Shown: piece by piece, positions 13,517 to 25,250 of the stretch | Numbering within the stretch: position 1 is the first letter of the stretch | How the letters are laid out: every line of letters begins with the position of its first letter | Source of the DNA: Oasisia sp. SBJ-2009 | Lineage: Eukaryota; Annelida; Polychaeta; Sabellida; Siboglinidae | Assembly: GCA_964017155.1 (NCBI GenBank) | Contig: OZ024854.1 | Coordinates: 15,152,181 to 15,216,180 of the forward strand | DNA: 64,000 nt | Direction of reading: 5' to 3' | Program-made: the position numbers and the translations under genes | Notes under the pieces: generated by a model | The model's input: only the letters and a program-made list of their open reading frames with translations | Told to the model about the DNA's origin: nothing | Databases searched by the model: none

Positions 13517-13893
13517 AACAGTATGGTGTGCAATAGGACGGAGAAGTATCTTTGGTCCATACTTTTTTGAAGACGACAAAGGAAGCCAAGTGACAATTGA
13601 CTCTAAGCAGTATATTAAGATGCTGTGGACACTCTTCATTTCGGCCTTAAGGAGGAGAGGGGTTGATATGACCACAGCTTGTTTCAACAGGATGTGCCCA
13701 CTCACTGCTCACATCGCACTCTTGAGTACCTGAGACGGTGCTTTTCATGGGATCAGCTAGTTTCATGGAGGACAAACAACCCAAGGCCCCTACATTCTCC
13801 TGACCTGAACCCCCAGACTACTTCCTCTGGGGCTACTCGAAGGAGAGAGTCTACCAGGACAGCCCTGACACAATCGAGAGACTGAATAAAAAG
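13517..13893 (+). pseudogene. Mariner/Tc1-like transposase remnant
   Basis: The conceptual translation shows the C-terminal half of an IS630/Tc1-mariner transposase. It begins with VWCAI and GPYFFEDD, continues with FQQDVPTH around the second catalytic Asp, and then has HSPDLNP followed by DYFLWGYSKERVYQDSP around the third acidic position. The parts lie in different frames, with shifts near 13,680 and near 13,820 (the Pro-Asp junction), and the N-terminal half is missing. It is a dead fragment. The palindrome immediately downstream may be related to it. Confidence 0.8.
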
Positions 13894-14162
13894 TTATTTT
13901 GTAAGACATTAACTTACTTTGGAGTATAGCTTTTGAAATTTATAACATTTCGACCCATGAGCTTTAGGTCTTGGTCACGTACTGATGTCACGTATGTTGG
14001 CTCAGGTTTTGGCGGATTAATTTACAACCAAATTATCCTGCCAAAACCTCAGCCAACACATGACACCAATATGTGACCAAGACCTATATAGCAGATGGAT
14101 CAAAACATCATATGTTTCAATAGCTATGTTCCAAAATAACTTAATTTCTTACAAAATAAAAA
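13894..14162. repeat. Large imperfect palindrome (foldback element)
   Basis: Two arms of about 130 bp are inverted copies of each other around a centre near 14,030. Examples are AGGTCTTGGTCAC (13,965 region) with GTGACCAAGACCT (14,072 region), GGTTTTGGC with GCCAAAACC, and TATTTTGTAAG with CTTACAAAATA at the outer ends. It lies directly behind the transposase remnant and may be a palindromic MITE or a rearranged end of that element. Confidence 0.8.
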
Positions 14163-14169
14163 ATCTTGG

Positions 14170-17100
14170 AGCCATGAACAATATATTCCATATATCAAAA
14201 CAAAACGTTTAAGTTTTTTCTGGACCACCCTGTGTTTTTAGTTGTCAACATACACACATATTAAACTGATGTTTTGTATAATTTATTGATGTCTCAAAGT
14301 ACAGTTTATACACACAAATTAATGGTTTATTCCATTTATTGATGGGCATGATATTTATTGTCTGAAAAATTTAAAACATGATCATTCAACAGATTATTTA
14401 ATCATCCAATAAAGATATATTTCAATGACAGTATGAAATATGATTATGAAATATAAGGGTTAAAACACAAGTGCCAATAATCCTTTGTCGGGATGGAGGT
14501 ATCCTCCCTGTTTTGTCAATTATAATGCAGTGTGTTTTACCTAATCCTTGGTTTCAATCAATAGTGGCTACCTGTTGACACATTCAATTTAAAAATGTTT
14601 TAGTGACATGAATAACTGATACCTGATTTGTTTCTCTAACATGCAACAGGATACCTTCAACATATTTAGTTTAACACCTGATCTCTGTAACATCACATCA
14701 TGAGTCTACACACAAAACCATTAAACACATCTACATAATTATTTTGGAATGTAACAGTCGTAGATTAACCTTCTTAACAGACCGAAAATGACTCATTTTC
14801 TAAACACAAACATTTTCCAGAATAGTCTAAACGAGCCTACAACACCAATAATCACAAAGAGCTTAACATGCATTATTTGATCATTTCATAATTTGGAAAG
14901 TATCACCTTGTTATAGCATCGATGCCTGATGCAAAGAAATTTTTAGTTTGTAATAACATGACTATCTCATCTTGCAGTGCACCAAAACAAGACAACTTAA
15001 ATGAATTTAAGTTGTTCACATGACTTATGAGGGTAATTATGTTATACGCTTTGCAAATAAACCAACTTTCATGCTTTAGTTGAAATAAACAGGGCTTTAT
15101 CATATACAATAATTGAAATTCTTCTAATTGACGCTGGTTTCGATAACAAACTTTTTTCAAGTACTTTCATGCACCAATGACAGTTAAGTTTTTTGTTCTG
15201 TATTTACGAGTAAAACGGTAAAAAAATCTGCTATGTAACACTACAATACAATTGGGCCAAAGAATTAAAAATAATACTTTATAACTGTTCGGAATAGCGT
15301 ATTTGAATACTTTTTGTGAAAATGTAATATTGAGTTATTGATATTTATGTATTTCATAGCAGCAACTTGAGTAAAATGTCCGTACCATCCTGTCACTGAT
15401 ATGCTGCTCTCGGATAGCTATACATCCACCATGAATAACTAGTTCCGATAATCACAGTAGTTACACAATTCTTAATAAAATGAAATATTTACATGTACCA
15501 TTTACATGCACTTGAATAACTATATGGCCACCACCAATAAGCTTTTGCAATCACAGAATTTACACATTTCTTATTACATACACAATTCCCCATCATATTC
15601 AAGTAAACAAATCTTCATAATATACACATAGCCCTAAATATGATATGTCATTTACCAATGATACACAGCTGCCTGTTTCTGTATGCAATGACAGAACAAC
15701 ATGAAATGTTTGATAAAACAACATGTCACTCCGTGACAATAAATGTTCCAAGACAACTGTCACCACCAGTGACAGATGTCTGACACAGCTGTACATGACA
15801 CGGAAGGCACCATTGACGAAACATTTCAAATAATTTCAATGAGCTTCTCAAACTGAGCTAACTGTTTAAGTATCTCTACAATATATATATATATTTTTTA
15901 CCTTTCATACAAAATGTTAAAAGAGTTCAGTATTGTTATATATACATAAATCCATTTTAAAACGGTAAAACCAAACCCAGATGTGTAGCTGGTGTGACTG
16001 TCAAGAAGATGCCACGATCATGTTGTGGAATCTTGCAATCAATACAGTTCCTGAGAAATCTTCCCAAGTGAGTTTTCTATGGAAACATCCCACATTGAGC
16101 TCAAGGACCTGAGCTCAAGGACCTGACTGAAATTACTCAACTCACTCAACATTTGGCAGGTTCACTGAAACATGTTATACAGACTTACAAATATATCAAC
16201 TCAATACTATGGATTTCAACCATGGCATGTCCATCCGGACAGTTGAATGATACAGAGAGGCTATGTGACGTATGTATCGATAACTAAAAATTCAACAACC
16301 ATAAAGCAAAGATAAAATACACTCCTGATGATATCACACACAATGCAACATGAAGTCTTGAGTAAAATATCACAAACGGACCAACCAGCTAAAATAACAA
16401 CAACAAAACCAAACAACGCCACACTGGTGTATCTAATTCACTGCCACACCGAGGTAAAACCAACTGTAACCACACATTAGTATTATTTTTGCTTCAATTT
16501 CAGCAACTCGTTACAGGCAGAAAGTTCAATAGTTGTATCATAAATCATTTTGGAATATTTCAAAATCAATCTTTTAAGGGCTTTTAAAAATACTTTCGGA
16601 AATCTGGTATGTGTTTATGGCAGCTAGATGGGCTTTTTGGTCAGTTAAAATGTTTCATAACTAACATACATCTAGGAGAGCAAGATGAGCAATTGATATG
16701 TTATGCATAACATTTTTACGATATAAACACTTTACATGTGTAACATACTACAACATAAAAGTACACCTGAAGAAACCAAAATTTCATGTATCCTAACTAC
16801 CTGTATTTTTAAGGTGGCCAATATTAAATGACGGCTTGGCAAGATGGAAACAAATATAGTCTCCCCAACTGAGATTCAAATACATATCGTCTACTCATAA
16901 AAACATAATTTATAGCTGCCGGTAAATAGAACATCTATCAAATGTCCATCACCAATTGTCCTTTTCCAACAAACACAACAATACCCACACCACGATGCAA
17001 TATCTGGAATGATACAGCAGAGCTTGGATAATAATAATATATAATAATTCTGATTAAGTATCGTAGACTAATTATGTTCACAATAAACATTTTCTCATAT

Positions 17101-17726
17101 AATATATTTGATTTTAGCAGCACAGAAGTCAATCTGAACTAATTTCAAGATATACAATAGTCACTAGTTGCATAGACCAATTCCACTGAGAGTGGAAACA
17201 ATAATGCAGAGGCAATTGAATACAATTGTTATAGTTTAAAAGAATTATCACCAGTATAATGAACAAGAACATAATATTTTAGAGTCTTAATCTACCGACA
17301 CCAATATAGTGACCAATGCCAAATGGACATATGTAAACAGTCCACTAATGGCAGTGATTTAAAAGGATACATTTGCACTGTGCTATGATTACTAACCTCA
17401 GATAGAGACTAGGTCAGAATGCTGCAGAAAACATGTCCACTGTACAAAGATCCTTCTTTTTGGTGTTTTACTGTTCTCCCTTAGCATCAATTGTTCATTG
17501 TAGAAAGGTTACCATTTGGTTTTGATGTAATATGTCATAATAATAGAATCAACAATTGGTTTTGGCATAAAAATGTCGTAGCGTCAATCATTTGCAGCAG
17601 AAAGGTAGTTGCATAGCAGATGTCAGATCAGACGGTCATTGTACAGAGGCGTTTGGTGTACACTATTCAGAGGTGATCCTAATTTTATTGGTTTCTTCTT
17701 GAACTGTAGCCTTGTTCATAGACAGT
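14170..17726. other. Inter-paralogue region, no gene seen
   Basis: No coding exon is supported. The right part (16,180-17,030) is the duplicated 3' flank of PGAP3-B. A short 14-bp tandem duplication (GAGCTCAAGGACCT) lies at about 16,096-16,124. Confidence 0.4.
16180..17030 (-). repeat. Duplicated PGAP3 3' flank, copy B
   Basis: This is the counterpart of 1,070-1,850, in the same order and orientation with moderate divergence. Together with the exons it sets the duplication unit at about 7 kb in copy B and 10 kb in copy A. The difference comes from the transposons and arrays in A. Confidence 0.6.
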
Positions 17727-20700
17727 TCATAGTGACTTATGGAATGGTGTTCTAATCCGGATGTTATCGTCACCGCTGCCTGAACTGACACCATTTGTTT
17801 GCATGTCGTCGACATTGACATCACTTGTGTCACCAGATGCTCTTGTGTCACCATTGGCTGCTGGTCCCTTGAGTTGTTTCTTTTGTTGGTTCATCAGATA
17901 GTGGGAGTCATCTATCACAAAACTGAAATATTCGCATGGGTTAATGAACAATATACCAGATATAAAATAGCAACGTCATTACTATTATAACAGAACAATG
18001 GGCTACTCAGATGTAATGTCCACCCACACAAAACTGCCCACAGATAAACAGCATTTCTCTGAAATAAATTGGTGCAATCTACAGCTGTGTCACATTCCAT
18101 TTTAAAGCTGATTTAGCTGCTTATCAGTGATTCTGAGTAATGAAAACTACACCCGGATATGTCACTGGCATATTTCTGCTAACAGAAATAGCCTTATCAA
18201 TGATACAGCAGATGGCTATCTGTTTGGAAATCGCTCCTCAAACTAAACATCGGATTCTGCCTAATAACGATTTTCCTCATGTAGTCATTATCATAGTGAA
18301 CAGCTTCTAGTACAATTAATTTTGAGATTTTGGCAGAAATGAATACCCTTATATTACACAGCTGTTATATTTCAATGTCCAGTTTATTTTCTTTGAAAAG
18401 AAATGCAGTACTAACAAAATCTATGCATTTACGAACACACCTATTAAAATACAATATATTATTATTCCACTATGGACAGAACATAGTACCAGCATGATAT
18501 GGCAGTATTTGAACAACATACAACATATGTTATGTCGAAATGACCTTGTTTCTCAAAACATTGTTTTTTAAATTTGCTTAAATTTTTGCAATCAATGCAA
18601 AACAACTACGATATTTCAACAACAAAAAACCTTGTGGGAAAGATCTGAAGCATAAAAAGGCACAACATTCCAAGACACAATTTTGCAACCTACTATCTAC
18701 TCCACAGGGGCAGGGCACAATTGTCACTCGATGAAAATGCCACTCACCTATACCAGAGAAACGGCAACCAAACTGTCCCAGCATGCCACAGTGAGTGGGC
18801 GTCAAAGATCCACAGGTACGGTGGGAAGTCTCCAAGCTCAAGGGAGAGAAGGAGCATGAGGGATAGGGAGACGGTGGCTGCCTTCCACACGTAGGGCTGC
18901 TCCCGTCTCCTGCGGAAGCACCATGTCAGCCAACAGGCGGCGTTGAGCAGACCTACAGCGAGACCCACAGTTCTGTTTATTAACGAAAACGTGTCTGTGC
19001 CTAGATTTAAGTTTAGTATTTGATATACTAATCTAAGGCTGTAATAAACGTGATCAAGGTACATTTCCCACCATATTATGCTTAGTTACTTTATTAAAAT
19101 TGTGACCATGCTCGAAGTCTGAAAAGTTTCACTGTGAAACATGTTGGTTGAGTGGGTAAACAAAACATCCAGTTTTAAAACAAGAATTGTTAGCAATATT
19201 GCTGAAGTGTACTGAGTTAACAGAAATACATTTCAAAATAACCCAACAATTTGACAAACGATCAGGTTACCATAGTTGTCATTAAGCAAATCAATTGTTG
19301 ACAAGATTTTAATAGTTTTGGTCAATCTAAGAGTAGTAGGGTATGACAATTACTGATGAAACAATTACTGACATTTCACGTTGAGTGTATGAGAAGGTGC
19401 CAACTAGTGGTGACGCCACAGGTCCCTCTTGTGGTGACACTGACAATACCTACCTACGGCAATGTTTGCCTTCATGTTGTAGCCGTAGTCAAACCGACCC
19501 TGGGCCAAATAGCGCACATGATAGACATAGAGAGACAGGAACACAGTTGAGATGGCTCCAACCATCAGCCGGTTTTCTGTGCCCAGAATTCTGAAACATG
19601 AACCGATGTGCTCTTTGTAATACAAAACTGAATTTAATTAGTTACATGTATCCTGAACTGTGATTCAACTGGAACTATATTTACATCAATATTTCAGAGT
19701 AGGACCAATTACTTTTACATGGACCTAGTCACTTTATTGAGACAATGAGTGTCCCTTTTTTTGTATCTGTATATTGTGTTGACTAATCAATCTTGTTCAA
19801 TATACAACAGCATTAATAGCTGTTTGCAAGATACCTTGCTGTGTTTTAATTTAATTTTTAGTTATTATATGTCAATGCATAAATTAACAAGCTCATGGAT
19901 ATATCATAATCATTTGAGTTATTCTCGATCAACATCAGAAATATAGTCCTTGGTGTCCAGTAAGTACCTTTAAATATTTCATCAGTCTATATGGCAAAGA
20001 GGTCATTAGGGTTAAAAATAAAACTTGATGTATACGTTTGGTTGGTTATTGCTTAGTCATGGGTTCAAAATAATAACCTTGATAACATATAGTTGGTTTG
20101 CTATGAATAGGCAGCTATCTATGAAGTTAAAAGTAAAATAAAATGCACAGGAATTACCTGAGCCAAAGGATGCAGAATGAGAAGACGACTATGGAGAAGG
20201 CACAACAGTAGTCCATCAGCTGCAAGTCACACAGAGAGCATCTGGTTATTCTAGGTTACTTTCAATTAAAATAGTCAAGCATACCAGAAACATAAATGAA
20301 AACGACAACGTCTCACATAGGGTCAATGTGCATTACACACGTGATCTGAAAAAACCTGTATAAATGTCTTGACACGGCAAACTTGATCTTATGTCTTATT
20401 ACATACAATTATTTCATGAAATGTTCATTGCCACTGTTCTTGATATCTGTTTTTTTTAAAGGCGATGGGTTAAACGGTGCCGTTTTAAACATTGTCATAA
20501 CAGTGTAAAAGTTGAATGTGTAAACATGACGAGGGCGTACCTCAGTAAAAGGTTTGTCTCTTGCATGGAACACAGCTGACCAGAACCACGTGTTGGCACC
20601 CACCTAAACACAAACAGAAACAACACTTAAAGAAATTTGCTTTATAAGCTGTTTACTCACCACAACTGCTCGTCCTGTCAAAGATGTGTTTCTTATAGAG

Positions 20701-23129
20701 CATTACATTACATTACAGTAATGGGTATTACATCTAAATTCACTTCAGTTACCTATGTATTAATGTCTAAACAAGGACGAAATGTAAGTGTATCTCCTAC
20801 TGGGAGTCTAGGTTGATTTGCCTCTTTCTCTGTTCATTCCTGTCCCTGGACCAGTGGCCTCTGATTGGTAACTACCCCCAAGGGTAGGTTATTAACATTA
20901 TTTTGTTATTTTACATTATTTACTTTTTCGCATTTATAAGGCATGGTAAATGGTAAGACATCTCTCAGTGGCACTATGATCTACATTTCACAGTATGATA
21001 ATTTAAAAAAGATCATCTCTACATACATTTAGCACTTAACATAATCCAGATATTCAAAATAGATTCATACAATATATTTGAAATAATTATGCTAGCCGAG
21101 AAAACCATCGATGCTTGGGGAAAAAACAGTCACTGCCTGAAACTTTAATAGAAAGTTTCGATCTTGACGTCACATCGCCCTGAATAAATATGCTGCAGAT
21201 TTAAATCTCGCTTCTTGAAAAAGGAGTCTCCCACGCTAAATTTTTTGAAAATTGTGTTACACTGTTTCAGTGTCCTGTAATTACATCATGCATAGCTTTA
21301 TGAATCATGTTCTCCACCCCAGAAGAATTCTTAAAAACTATAAATTTATGAACCATTCACGTGGACCCACACATGCAACATTTCAGCTGGATACATGCGA
21401 AACTGAAAGCGATGTGTGACCTGAGACAGGCAGACAAACAGTGAGACACTGTTTCATGATATAGATAATTATTATTAAAACAAAACCATGTAAGATGTCA
21501 ATCATAAAACAATGAATGCAGGACAAGCTATTTTAATGTTAAAGTTGCATAGAGGTGGACTCACCATAGCATAGATGTGCCACACAATGTACATTGGTGT
21601 GCTGGGCGATATAGTCTGTCGAAACTTGAATATCATGTAGATGTGAGGCAGACCATTGAGGATGGAGAAGAGGACCGAGGCTGGCTCTTGTATGCCGAAG
21701 AAACGGACGAATGGCCACTGGAATCACAAGACATTAACAAGATGACAGAGGCTGGCTTTAAGTGTATGCTGTTGATTGGCAACTGGAATCACAAGACATT
21801 AACAAGATGACAGAGGCTGGCTTTAAGTGTATGCTGTTGATTGGCAACTGGAATCACAAGATATTAACAAGATGACAGAAGCTGGCTTTACTTGTATGCT
21901 GTTGATTGGCAACTGGAATCACAAAACATTTAGATTGACAGAGGTAGTTTTTTTAGCAGTATAATTGTAACAGGAATCACAAGACACTGTTAATACAAGA
22001 TGACAGAAGTTGATTCTTGTATGCTGTAGCAATGCATCAGGTGGGTTGTTCTCCTCTTGTTGTCCACGTTGTCAGGGGTGAGGTTAGCCACGGTTAGTGA
22101 AATCTTTTCTTCACCTTTTCTTTCTTTTCACTTTTCTCACTGTGTTCTCTATCAACAGTCTCTTGCAACACAATCCTCCCATCATATTTCCGGTCATCCT
22201 TGCTCAGGGACAACAACACTTTAACCAGATGACAGAGGCTGGCTCTTGTGTAATGTAGGAAAGGATCAATTGGAATCATTATCCATTATCAAGACAACAC
22301 AGATTGCATAGAGATGATGTACAGCCTACAGACTCACAAGATGCCTCCAACCAACTGAAAAACCAATTACACCCAGTGGGTATCCCCATTAAAATTTACA
22401 TCTAATTCCTGCTTTCAACAATTACGGGGGAATTTACGGCTTGTGTGTAAACCAAAACTATAACTGTGACACCCGGTATGGATAACTGATCACCACTTGC
22501 TGTTTCACCAACAATAAGGAGAAGACACACAAACACACACACGGGACTGACCTTGCCATGAAACTGTGGAACCTGCCTGTGGTGTTGGATCATCTCCTCC
22601 ACCGTGTGCCACATGCAGTGGTAGTCACACTCGTCCACACAGCTCCACTGGAGCCAGCGCAGGTACCACGGCTGAACGGATCGGAACACTGTGTCATCTA
22701 CAATGACAGAAATGTCTCAGTTTTGCAGGGTCGGCTACATGTGTAGGCTATTATTTTAACAGCACACATCTTTACAAAGTAAATTCTGGGGTGCTTACAT
22801 ATAAAAATAAAAACAGGTTGCGAATGTAAAAGTTACATTACAACACAGTGTACATAGGACCTCTGTACTACAATAGATCAGCAGATTTTAATTTTTTTTA
22901 AGGAAAACACACATAAAACATGAATTTATAATAAATTCATGTAGATACTGTATTAAGTGGTGTCAACTTGGTGGTCATCTAATGGTCACTCACCTTTACA
23001 CGCCTGTTTGTTGCAGTCCCACATACATCTGTGAAACAACCATGACCCGTCGCCAGCTGATGCTGTTGTCATGACGACACAGGTTGCCATGGACACCAAG
23101 CCATAGAGAAAGCCCAACCCATTCACCAT
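17727..23129 (-). CDS. PGAP3: PGAP3-B: post-GPI attachment to proteins factor 3 (Per1-like)
   Basis: This is the second complete PGAP3 copy, with the same predicted role in GPI-anchor lipid remodelling. Eight exons join in frame to 362 codons: 23129-22994, 22688-22552, 21717-21565, 20603-20541, 20219-20158, 19590-19454, 18952-18748 and 17922-17727. Every exon except the last has the same length and phase as in PGAP3-A. The signal sequence, the CxDECDYHCMW motif and PQFHGKWP are present. The CREST residues are kept: AVFHARD, MDYCCA and FDAHSLWH. The predicted membrane segments match those of the paralogue. The tail is shorter because a TGA follows HKSL, where PGAP3-A reads on for 15 residues. 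The start ATG is in the same context as in A (MVNG). Nothing suggests inactivation. The gene is divergent from AVL9, with 2.1 kb between start codons. Confidence 0.9.
21718..22285 (-). repeat. 65-bp array of exon-3 5' end copies, PGAP3-B
   Basis: Three clean 65-bp periods (CTGGAATC at 21718, 21783, 21848 and 21913) lead into diverged copies at about 21,930-22,045, and there is a further separate one at 22,205-22,285. On the minus strand each contains an intron-like end and acceptor followed by sequence resembling the first 40-50 bases of exon 3. The 22,205-22,285 copy would even translate to a run resembling the out-of-frame reading of the real exon. The array abuts the authentic exon-3 acceptor, as in PGAP3-A. 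Confidence 0.8.
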
Positions 23130-25250
23130 GGCTGTTTTTTCTGCAATATACAAAAGAGAACATGTTTTTTATTTTATTTAAATGTAAGCAAAACAATTTT
23201 TTTATTTTGAAATGAACTACAGATACTTGAATAAACAGCTGAACTGCATCTCAGTAATGTTTGCTAAGTCTAAGACCAAGTGCATAAAAGATAAATGTTA
23301 GTATGGCAAATAGTGTCCATGGTTCCAAGATTTAGACAGACGGTAAGAATTAGTGTATACTTTCTTTGGAGCATTTTACTAGAAATGCTGAAAGGACAGG
23401 ATAAGCTAATCAAAATATGAATGAAAAGAATGGCCAACTCAAGGAGTTCATGAAAATGCTTGTTTAGCAAACAATATTTAAATCATACTTAGTATCACAA
23501 AAGCTCAGCCATTACAATGTTCAGTAACATGAAGACAATTGATGCATTGGTCATCTATTACTGGCAGTTGTGGACACTCTGTTTTCTAATGAGTTTGATG
23601 TGGTCTGTTTGATCTCACCGAGCCTGGGCAGTAGGCAATATCAAAACATCTCACTCTCAACATTCATAGTTGCAGAGAATTCAATCTAAATTCTTCACTG
23701 TCTTTTTGTCAATTATTGTCAATATTAATTTTGTATTTCAATTGTGTATGTCCAACAAAAATATGTTTGCCAGCAAACAGATTTACCTCTAAATTTTCTC
23801 TATAGAGTACCAGCAAACATATCATTTTATGGGGTCTAGTTAATAGTTTAATATAGATCTGTCCTGTGGATATATTATATAATATTTGCAACATACGATC
23901 ACATATTTCAGGGTTTTGAATATAAGTTTACAAGGGTGAAAATTTATGTTCATTTTAACATGTCCAACTTCATACATGTTTTTTCATTGTGTGGTCAAAA
24001 GGGTTAAGGAGGAAACAAGGTTTACATGAAACAATGTTTCACAGTTGGTTCTTCTAATATCTGAGTAAAACATTGTGGCACTTTCTAAGTGCCCATATTT
24101 TATAAGTTAATCGTTTAAATTTGTTTTAGATTTGACTGGTCCCCTTAAAGTTTATGCATTCTATGTCTAACTTACCACATCAATATAATAATGTATTTAA
24201 TTTGTTCATTTGATTAATGTATTAATTTAACATACTGCTTAACATATGTATTTAACTTACATGTTTTACATTGCCTTTGAGCTGATTTTTAACCCAGACA
24301 TGGTGCTTTATACATAAATTCTATTTTAAGTAACTCTGATTATATTTGGATTGATTAAGACTACCGGATAACTCCTTATCTAATGCAGATTGCAGATTGC
24401 CACTGACTGCCGATTCAATATTTGAATCGGCGTTAATTGGCGCAATAACGCCGACTGTCGGCGTAAAGTTGTCACACACCAACCGACTGCAGTCGGCCGA
24501 CTGCTTTTACGGTGACTATCACTAGTTGGTTGGTGTGTGCGCCCAAATCGGCTGGTCACAGTGTGGGCGTAGCATTATTTGGTAATTCATGATGGTACGT
24601 GATAGAAACAATCCAATTTCAGTACAATTATTTACTGTCACTATAAGTTGTAAGTTGCCACATCATATGCCATGGCTTAGTTAGGTTACACTGCTGGCTG
24701 GAGCGTGATATTGTTTTTTTTATAATTCGCAGCAGAGCTATAAATACTTGGCATATTTGTTAAATTTGGAATCTTATCTGGCAGCAAGTCGACGTGTCCC
24801 AAATTGCCCTGGACGCGGTGGGAGTTGGCAACAACATCGAACGTGGGACGAGTGATTTATACTACGTAAGGGTTCACGACGATGTATATGGCAAGTAAGT
24901 TGATGTACAAGTTAGTACACTACATGTGCAATACATTTATACGAATATGGTCTACTTACAAATTGCATGTACTTTAATTTACTGACAGGGAAACCTTCGG
25001 AACCATTAATCTAGATAGCAACCTGTTTTGGCGTGTCAACAGTACAACGTGGACTGTATCATTTCTCTCGATTGACTGAGCGGCCGATGCTGGACATAAA
25101 TCGTCCAATCACAAAGAACGTTACATGGGACATTTGGAAGGTGCATTTCCGGTCTGCGGCAACTTCCTGTTTAGCAAACGAAGGAAAGCGTTTCATGACA
25201 TGTCATTTAAGTAAAATGCTATAAATTTGTTTAGAAAGAGTTACGCTGTA
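23130..25250. promoter_or_regulatory. Divergent intergenic region between PGAP3-B and AVL9
   Basis: The two start codons face away from each other across 2.1 kb. No TATA box is convincing. GC content rises near 24,800-25,250, where AVL9 transcription probably begins. An open stretch at 24,784-24,898 ending at a GTAAGT donor could be a non-coding first exon of AVL9. The actual promoter positions cannot be read from the sequence alone. Confidence 0.3.
24400..24545. repeat. Inverted-repeat cluster (possible MITE)
   Basis: A perfect 10-bp-arm hairpin (GCCGATTCAA, 3-nt loop, TTGAATCGGC) lies at 24,409-24,431. A second pair, CACACACCAACC at about 24,475 and GGTTGGTGTGTG at about 24,527, brackets a CpG-rich core with GCAGTCGGCCGACTGC. 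The nested inverted repeats suggest a small foldback element, of no identified family. Confidence 0.6.

Noticed and set aside
24784..24898. A first AVL9 coding exon ending at a GTAAGT donor
   Set aside because: The conserved AVL9 N-terminus starts with an ATG at 25,251. This open stretch has no family similarity and could only be untranslated.
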